The notes beneath the pieces were generated by a model. That model was not told where the DNA came from. It searched no databases and saw nothing but the letters and a program-made list of their open reading frames with translations. Position numbers and translations under genes: made by a program. From Pleurodeles waltl (taxonomy: Eukaryota; Chordata; Amphibia; Caudata; Salamandridae): 64,000 bases of DNA. Positions 56,842 to 64,000 of this stretch are shown in pieces; the first letter of the stretch is position 1; each line of letters begins with the position of its first letter. The stretch lies in contig NC_090448.1 of NCBI RefSeq assembly GCF_031143425.1, positions 528,692,313-528,756,312 on the forward strand, written 5' to 3'.

Positions 56842-58139
56842 GTAAGTACGGGTCATTTGAATCCGATATGCTTTGCACTTCTCAATCACTTTTTAAAAAA
56901 CAGTATCTTTGGAATCCTGTGTACCGGATTGGTTACATAGATAGCCTATACACTATAAGATTAAAGATATAAAATTCATACTTTTTAGATTTGGTGGGGT
57001 TAGGTAACAAAACATATTACCAAAAAAAAAAAAAAAACATTTCCCAGAGCTCATTATCAGGAAAGCATTACCATTCTTTAACCCCTTCGCTGCCAGGCCT
57101 TTTCCCCCTCATGTGCCGAGCCTTTTTTTGGCTATTTGGAGCAGTTCGTGCTTAGGCCCTCATAACTTATTGTTCACATAAGCTACCCACGCCAAATTTG
57201 CGTCCTTTTTTTTCCAACATCCTAGGGATTCTAGAGGTACCCAGACTTTGTGGGTTCCCCAGAAGGAGGCCAAGAAATTAGCCAAAATACAGTGAAAAAT
57301 TCGTTTTTTTCAAAAAAATGGGGAAAAAGGGGCTGCAGAAGAAGGCTTGTGGTTTTTTCCCTGAACATGGCATCAACAAATGGTTTGCGGTGCTAAAATC
57401 ACCAGCTTCCCAGCTTTCAGGAACAGGCAGACTTGAATCAGCAAACCCAATTTTTCAACACAATTTTGGCATTTTACTGGGACATACCCCATTTTTACGA
57501 TTTTTTGTGCTTTAAGCCTCCTTCCAGTCAGTGACAGAAATGGGCATGAAACCAACACTGGATCCCAGAAATCGCAACATTTCTGAAAAGTAGACACAAT
57601 TCTGAATTCAGCAAGGGGTAATTTGTGTAGATCCTACAAGGGTTTCTTACAGAAAATAACAACTGAAAAAGAAAAATATTGAAATTGAGGTGAAAAAAAC
57701 ATCAATTTTTCTCTACGTTTTACTCGGTAACTTTTTCCTGAAATGTCAGATTTTCGAAAGCAATATACCGTTACGTCTGCTGGACTCCTCTGGTTGCGGG
57801 GATATATAGGGCTTGTAGGTTCATCAAGAACTTTAGGTACCCAGAGCCAATAAATGACCTGCACCCTGCAGTGGGTTTTCATTCTATACCGGGTATACAG
57901 CAATTCATTTGCTGAAATATAAAGAGTAAAAAATAGCTATCAAGAAAACCTTTGTATTTCCAAAATGGGCACAAGATAAGGTGTTGAGGAGCAGTGGTTA
58001 TTTGCACATCTCTGAATGCCGGGGTGCCCATACTAGCATGTGAATTACAGGGCATTTCTCAAATAGACTTCTTTTTTACACACTGTCTTACATTTGGAAG
58101 GGAAAAATTTAGAGAAAGACAAGGGGCAATAACACTTGT

Positions 58140-58960
58140 TTTGCTATTCTATGTTCCCCCAAGTCTCCTGATAAAAATGATACCTCACTTGTGTGGTTAG
58201 ACCTAGCGCCCGCGACAGGATATGCCCCAAAACACAACGTGGACACATCACAGAAAACAGAGCTGTTTTTTGCAAAGTGCCTACCTGTAGATTTTGGCCT
58301 CTAGGTCAGCCGGCACCTAGGGAAACCTACCAAACCTGTGCATTTTTGAAAACTAGAGACCTAGGTGAATCCAAGATGGGGTGACTTGTGGGGCTCTGAC
58401 CAGGTTCTGTTACCCAGAATCCTTTGCAAACCTCAAAATTTGGCTAAAAAACATATTTTCCTCACATTTCGGTGACAGAAAGTTCTGGAATCTGAGAGGA
58501 GCCACAAATTTCCTTCCACCCAGCGTTCCCCCAAGTCTCCTGATAAAAATGATACCTCACTTGTGTGGGTAGGCCTAGCGCCCGCGACAGGAGACGCCCC
58601 AAAACGCAACGTGGACACATCCCATTTTTTGAAGGAAAACAGAGCTGTTTTTTGCAAAGTGCCTACCTGTAGATTTTGGCCTCTAGCTCAGCCGGCACCT
58701 AGAGAAACCTACCAAACCTGTGCATTTTTGAAAACTAGAGACCTAGGGGAATCCAAGATGGGGCGACTTGTGGGGCTCTGACCAGGTTCTGTTACCCAGA
58801 ATCCTTTGCAAACCTCAAATTTTGGCTAAAAAAACGCATTTTCCTCACATTTCGGTGACAGAAAGTTCTGGAATCTGAGAGGAGCCACAAATTTCCTTCC
58901 ACCCAGCGTTCCCCCAAGTCTCCCGATAAAAATAATACCTCACTTGTGTGGGCGGGCCAG
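58140..58960. repeat. tandem repeat, about 375-bp unit, 2-3 copies
   Basis: tacctcacttgtgtgg occurs at about 58181, 58553 and 58935 (spacing 372 and 382). Full units share ccaagtctcc, cgcccgcgacagga, ctgtagattttggcctcta and gaatctgagaggagcc. The array lies in the 3' non-coding part of the piggyBac element. Confidence 0.85.
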
Positions 58961-60189
58961 GTGCCTGCAACAGAATAAGGCCCAAAACATGTAGAGATAG
59001 AGGGTATAGCAAAGCGAGTTTATAAGGACATATTCTTTTATACATCTTTAGACTGACTCTGCTTTGGGGACCCACATAAGTGAGGTGTCATTTTACTTGG
59101 GAGACTGAGGGGAACACTGGGGAGTAGGAATTTTGTGCTGGAGCGGTGATCCTACGAAGAAAAGTCAGGAAAATATGCTTTTTTAAATCAAATTTTGAGG
59201 TTTACAGAGGAGTCTGGGTAAGAAAATGTTGGGGGATCCACGCAAGCCACATCTCCCTGGACTCCTTGGGGTGTCTAGTTTTAAAAATGTCTGGGTTTGG
59301 TAGGTTTCCCTAGATGAAGGCCGCACCCAGGACCAAAAACATAGGTGCCCTCTCCCCCCCAAACACAGGTAGTTTTGTAATATATCGTTTTGATGTGTCC
59401 ACATACGTCCGTGATGTGCCAAACACTAAAATTGTGAAAAGAAACTCACTTAGGTTATGTGAAAAAGACCCCTCACCCACCAACCAAGTTGGTGGCATGC
59501 TTCATCATCGGGGTCCCACCTGAGGCACCTAGCGTGTCACAGGTGTGCTGCGACGCCTGATTACAGCGGAGCAGGTTTTGTCATTTTTACCACACATACT
59601 GGTTGGATTTGGCACGAGGGTGAGTGATGGTTTAGTGGATCAAATTTTACTAACAAGAGCTTTCACAAAAATGAAATGCACTGTTAATAACTGAAAGGCA
59701 AAAAACTGAACCAATGACTCACAGCTCGTGAGCTGTAAAGCCGCGACAAGGCACCAACCGCTTTACAGTCCATTCACACAACTTTCATACATGACACACA
59801 CAAGACCATTCACACCGCCAGCCACGGGCCCAGCACATTACAACACTCACATCGACAGACCGCGCCACTCAAGGGCCCATCACTTACATACGGCCACATG
59901 CCTGATACAACAATCACACCAGCTGATGGGAGTGTGTGGACTGGTGTATGGCTGGCAGTATGTTGCAGTAGCCAACAGCAAGTCAATATGTACACCCTCA
60001 GCCAAGCCCCACTCCACACACAATGGCATCCTTTTTTTTTTTTTTTTTTTATATTTAAACAGAGGAACCCCTAACTAAGTAGAAAGAATTACAAAACTAC
60101 AAACACAAAAGCTCTAACTAAGTACATGACAGAAATGCTAACCATGAAACTGAACACATGAAAATACAAAACAGAAAAACAGACATGAG

Positions 60190-61987
60190 TTTACACTCAT
60201 GGTTGTTCCCAGAAATTCTTCTGGGTGTGGTAATTCTTAAAACAACCAACCACACACAGCCCAGGCTTTGAAGGACAATCTGGGCAGTACATTCGAGTCT
60301 CCCTCCGGATACCTCTTCGAAAACACACTCTACATTTCTTAGCTGGAAAGTCTTTTTTGGGTGTGGGAGGAATGTGCTCAGCAAAGTGGCGATCTTTCAA
60401 TCTAGTCACATCCTCCACCACTGCTTCTCTAGGAACTCTGGCCTGTTCCACCACAATAAGGCTCCCTATCACTGACTCCTGAAATTTCACAAGTCATCTT
60501 TGACTCTGGAGACCTATCCTTAAACACAATAAAAGCATTGAAGGTTGCTAAGTGGAAGAGGTGAATTGCTAACTTCTTATACCAAACGTAAGACTTACGA
60601 ATATCAGTATAAGGTTCAAACCTTTGATCAACTCTATCTACACCTCCCATGTGCTTATTATAATCTAAAATGCACACAGGTTTGCGCACTTCAGCAACCT
60701 GGCCCCAAACAGTCACGGGGGAAATACTCTCATCATGGATGGTACTTAGCATGCAGACATCCCTCTTGTCTGAAAATTTCAAAGCTAGCAGCTCCTCATT
60801 CCGCAAGGCACAGCACTGTCCCCTCTCAAGTTTTTTACAGACAAGCTCCCTTGGATAGCCTTTCCGGTTAGAACGGATTGTGCCACAAGCAACAGTGTCC
60901 ACTTTAAACAATTCCTTGAGCCACTGCACTCCAGTGTAGAAGTTATCTACATACAAATGGTGACCTTTGTTGAACAGTCGTCTACCAAAATCCCACACAA
61001 TTTTCTCAGTAACTCCAAAAGTGGGAGGACAACCAGGGAGGTCAATATTGGAATCCCTACCAGTGTAGACACGGAAACTATACACATATCCTGTACTACT
61101 TTCAGACAGCTTATACAATTTAATTCCATATCATGCCCTTTTGCTAGGAATGTACTGCCTAAAAACCAAACGACCCTTGAAGAGGACCAAAGACTTGTCC
61201 ACACTTATCTCTTTGCCTGGAACATAGACCTCCGAAAACCGATCTACAAAATGATCAAGGACAGTCCTAATCTTAAAAAGACGGTCAGAATCTGGGTGAT
61301 CTCGTGGCAAGGTAATGCATTGTCAACAAAATGCAGCATCCTAAGAAGAAGCAAATACCGATTACGCTCATGGTCGCAGGAAATATAGCTGTTGCCATCA
61401 AGGGACTAGTAGACCAATAAGAAGCCAGTGACGGCTTCCTTATCAACCCCATCAAAAAAGTCAAACCCCAAAACTTTTTTATCTCCTCCAAATTTGTGGG
61501 AATCCACTGGGCAGCTCTAGAGTGTGGCCTAAGTCTAGCAGCGTTGTCCCTCAAATGCTGCTCCGCATACAAATTAGTCTGCTCAACAATCTCTTCCAAA
61601 AACACATCATCCATGAATAACTCAAAGAAATTGATAGGCAAAAAGTTCTCTGTATTGGCGTTACACCCCGGGAGACCAGTAAAGGCAGGCAACTCTGGCT
61701 GCTCCATGTTTGGGGCAACCCAGACATCCGGTCTTATAACGGGAAACCTTTCAGCCCCAGGTTGCTGCACTTATTGGCACATCAGTGTCCTCCTCTGAAA
61801 CAGGCCCTTCATGTGCACTGAGTGTGGCTCCATCATCAGAAGATTCCCCTCCAACAGAAACATCACTGCCAGAATCTCTTACTTCCTCCTCTGCCTCAGA
61901 TGCAGAGTCTGTCTCATAATCATGATCAGACTGTGACTCAAAAAGCATACCAACCACCTGCTGAGCGGTCATCCTGCCGCTAGCCAT
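60190..61987 (-). pseudogene. piggyBac transposase (frameshifted)
   Basis: The start is best placed at 61987 (MASGRMTAQQVVGML), followed by an acidic Ser-rich leader. The next frame (61770-61285) has the DDE-preceding domain (NFFELFMDDVFLEEIVEQTN, FWGLTFLMGLIRKP). Then SVDKSLVLFKGR holds the first catalytic Asp (near 61199), LYVDNFYTGVQW the second and DYNKHMGGVDRVDQ the third. The C-terminus is a Cys-rich finger, KKCRVCFRRG ... MYCPDCPSKPGLC. All three Asp codons remain. Three frame changes (near 61760, 61380 and 60480) and a TGA near 61131, probably a decayed CGA, inactivate it. Confidence 0.88.
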
Positions 61988-62509
61988 GATCTCTCCTACT
62001 AAAAGTAACTGGACAAATTCACCACCAACAACCAGCACTGTGTAAGACAAGTAACAAAGTGTAGCTTTGTTAGTAAGAGTTATAAACTCAAAAACTATAC
62101 CGCTCACTTGCATGAAAAAGCTTGATTCACCAGCAACTACTCTGCACAGACACAGCAATCACCAATGATATCCCACTAAAAAGAAAGAAAGAAAGGCAAA
62201 TTAGAAATAAGACCAAACATATCACTGTGCACAAATCTAAGGACAATTTCACACACAATCCTGCATTTAGTACACCCCCTACAAACCTGTCATTCATGCC
62301 TGGCAACAATACTCCTTTGGAGTAAATTGTTTTTGCTTACCTAAAACATGCAACTGTGCAAACTGCAGGTCAACCACCGCCAAAACCGCAAGGAGCCACA
62401 GCAAATAAAGCAAAAGCTTTGAACTAGAACAAAAAGGAGGAAAACATTTTTTTATCACAAATGCAAATACTTCATCAGTTGACAAACACCCCACCATCAA
62501 ACATTTAGA

Positions 62510-64000
62510 AATTGGTGCCTAAGTGGATTCTGCCATAGGGGCAGATGGGCCTACTATAAAAATAGGCCTGTCTGCCCCAAGGAGGCCAGAAAATACCTTT
62601 AGTAGTGTGTCCCCATGGGGAGCGACCCTTGCCAAAGGGGACAGCCCTCAAACAAAAAATACAAAAAAACACACACAACACTATCCCTGGTGCCTAAGTG
62701 GCTTCTGCCCCCCTTGGGGGCAGATCAGCCTAAAAATAATAGACTGATCTGTCTCCAAGGGGTGCAGAAATGGCCTCGGTACATGTGCCCCGAAAGTGGG
62801 GGGCGACACTTGCCAAAGGCCCCCCCTCCTCCACTAACACACACACACACACACTATCCCTGGTGTCTAAGTGGCTTCTGCCCCCCTTGGGGGCAGGTGG
62901 GCCTAAAAAAAATAGGCCCATCTGCCCGGGGGGGGGCAGAAATGGCCAACAGGTCAATGCCCCCCTTGGGGGGGCACCCCGTGCCCAAGGGGACGCCCCC
63001 CCACAAAAATAAACAAATAAAAAAAAATCCCTGGCATTTTAGTGGTTTCCGCTCCCCTTGGGGGCAGATCAGCCTAAAAATAATAGGCAGATCTGTCTCC
63101 AAGGGGTGCAGAAATGGCCTCGGTACATGTGCCCCCAAAGTGGGGGGCGACCCTTGCCCAAGGCCCCCCCCATCCACTAACACACACACACACTATCCCT
63201 GGTGTCTAAATGGCTTCTGCCCCCCTTGGGGGCAGGTGGGCCTAAAAAAAATAGGCCCATCTGCCCCAAGGGGGGGCAGAAATGGCCAACAGGTCAATGC
63301 CCCCCTTGGGGGGGGCACCCCGTGCCCAAGGGGACGCCCCCCAACAAAAGTAAACAAATAAAAAAAAATCCCTGGCATTTTAGTGGTTTCTGCCCCACTT
63401 GGGGGCAGATCAGCCTAAAAATAATAGGCAGATCTGTCTCCAAGGGGTGCAGAAATGGCCTCGGTACATGTGCCCCCAAAGTGGGGGGCGACCCTTGCCC
63501 AAGGCCCCCCCCCATCCACTAACACACACACACACTATCCCTGGTGTCTAAATGGCTTCTGCCCCCCTTGGGGGCAGGTGGGCCTAAAAAAAATAGGCCC
63601 ATCTGCCCCAAGGGGGGGCAGAAATGGCCAACAGGTCAATGCCCCCCTTGGGGGGGCACCCCGTGCCCAAGGGGACGCCCCCCAACAAAAGTAAACAAAT
63701 TAAAAAAAATCCCTGGCATTCTAGTGGTTTCTGCCCCACTTGGGGGCAGATCAGCCTAAAAATAATAGGCTGATCTGTCTCCAAGGGGTGCAGAAATGGC
63801 CTCGGTACATGTGCCCCCAAAGTGGGGGGCGACCCTTGCCCAAGGCCCCCCCCCATCCACTAACACACACACACACACACTATCCCTGGTGTCTAAGTGG
63901 CTTCTGCCCCCCTTGGGGGCAGGTGGGCCTAAAGAAATAGGCCCATCTGCCAATGGCCAACAGGTCAATGCCCCCCTTGGGGGGGCACCCCGTGCCCAGG
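62510..64000. repeat. GC-rich higher-order tandem array, about 170-bp monomers in A/B pairs
   Basis: Monomers begin near 62514, 62686, 62860, 63030, 63198, 63370, 63540, 63710 and 63884. From 62860 they alternate between a type starting ccctggtgtctaa and a type starting ccctggcattYtagtgg, giving a period of about 340 bp. Each monomer contains a long imperfect hairpin: cccttgggggcag(g/a)t..gcct, an A-rich loop, and the complement ending ctgccccaagg. Interspersed (CA)n runs occur. ORFs up to 248 codons here are by-products. The array continues beyond the window. Confidence 0.9.

Larger units (their letters stand above)
57078..64000 (-). mobile_element. piggyBac-type DNA transposon, right end outside window
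   Basis: The left end is TTAA (57078-57081) followed by CCCCTTCGCTGCC, the target and end type expected of piggyBac elements. A decayed piggyBac transposase is on the minus strand (60190-61987). Between the end and the gene lies non-coding sequence, with a tandem array at 58140-58960. Beyond the gene a GC-rich array starts at about 62510 and runs off the window. Non-repeat spacers 57082-58139 and 58961-60189 contain no genes; an 18-T run lies near 60033-60050. That all of 57078-64000 is one element is inference, since the right terminus is not seen. Confidence 0.65.

Noticed and set aside
62615..63361. 248-codon plus-strand ORF rich in Pro/Gly
   Set aside because: Translation of the GC-rich tandem array; its repeats mirror the 340-bp period and similar ORFs occur on both strands.
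1..64000. CRISPR arrays, tRNA or rRNA genes
   Set aside because: No regular short repeat-spacer array, no cloverleaf and no rRNA-like sequence was recognised; the tandem arrays found are satellites and minisatellites.

Overview
This 64 kb window looks like intronic and intergenic DNA from a very large, transposon-rich vertebrate genome. The repeat set (very long LTRs, L1, L2 and a further LINE, a Penelope-like element, hAT and piggyBac elements) and the one host exon fit a salamander, most likely a newt. The species call is inference, partly from general familiarity with newt repeats; the sequence proves only a vertebrate host. There are no bacterial-style genes, operons, rRNA, tRNA or CRISPR.

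Host gene: I can support one host coding exon, at 56399-56841 (+). It has a clean acceptor and donor and encodes the N-terminal linker of TBPL2 (TRF3/TBP2), the vertebrate TATA-binding-protein paralogue known from oocytes. It stops where TBP-family genes splice into the saddle domain. No flanking TBPL2 exon was recognised here, so its introns are long.

Layout: 1-311, a Penelope-like end fragment with a hammerhead-like motif beside an (AT)n tract. 455-4019, a decayed endonuclease/RT LINE (-). 4923-7030, a truncated long LTR joined to 7031-10189, the gag-pol remains of an endogenous retrovirus (-) whose RT looks spumavirus/ERV-L-like, then its primer-binding site and LTR. 10868-16618, a solo LTR (TSD GTAAG) carrying a second 2975-bp solo LTR (11461-14435, TSD GGGGT). 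19756-20375, a broken Gypsy integrase. 21300-23622, another LTR with a MITE-like insert. 25472-26336, a hAT element with an 8-bp TSD inside an L1 tail. 30451-32056, a shorter relative of the 10868 LTR. 32057-38390, an L1 (-) split by a 1921-bp hAT whose removal restores the L1 frame. 42160-43280, a Gypsy pol relic (-). 43414-44330, a retroviral-type LTR with 53-bp tandem repeats. 45740-49345, a Penelope-like element with a long stop-free ORF (RT plus GIY-YIG nuclease) between inverted repeats. 51650-54190, an L2 LINE (-). 56399-56841, the TBPL2 exon. 57078 to the window end, a piggyBac-type element with a broken transposase and two tandem arrays.

The repeat genes are parts of independent selfish elements rather than a cooperating system. 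Relative ages can be read from the nesting. The Penelope ORF is the least decayed mobile gene in the window; all the others carry stops, frameshifts or deletions.
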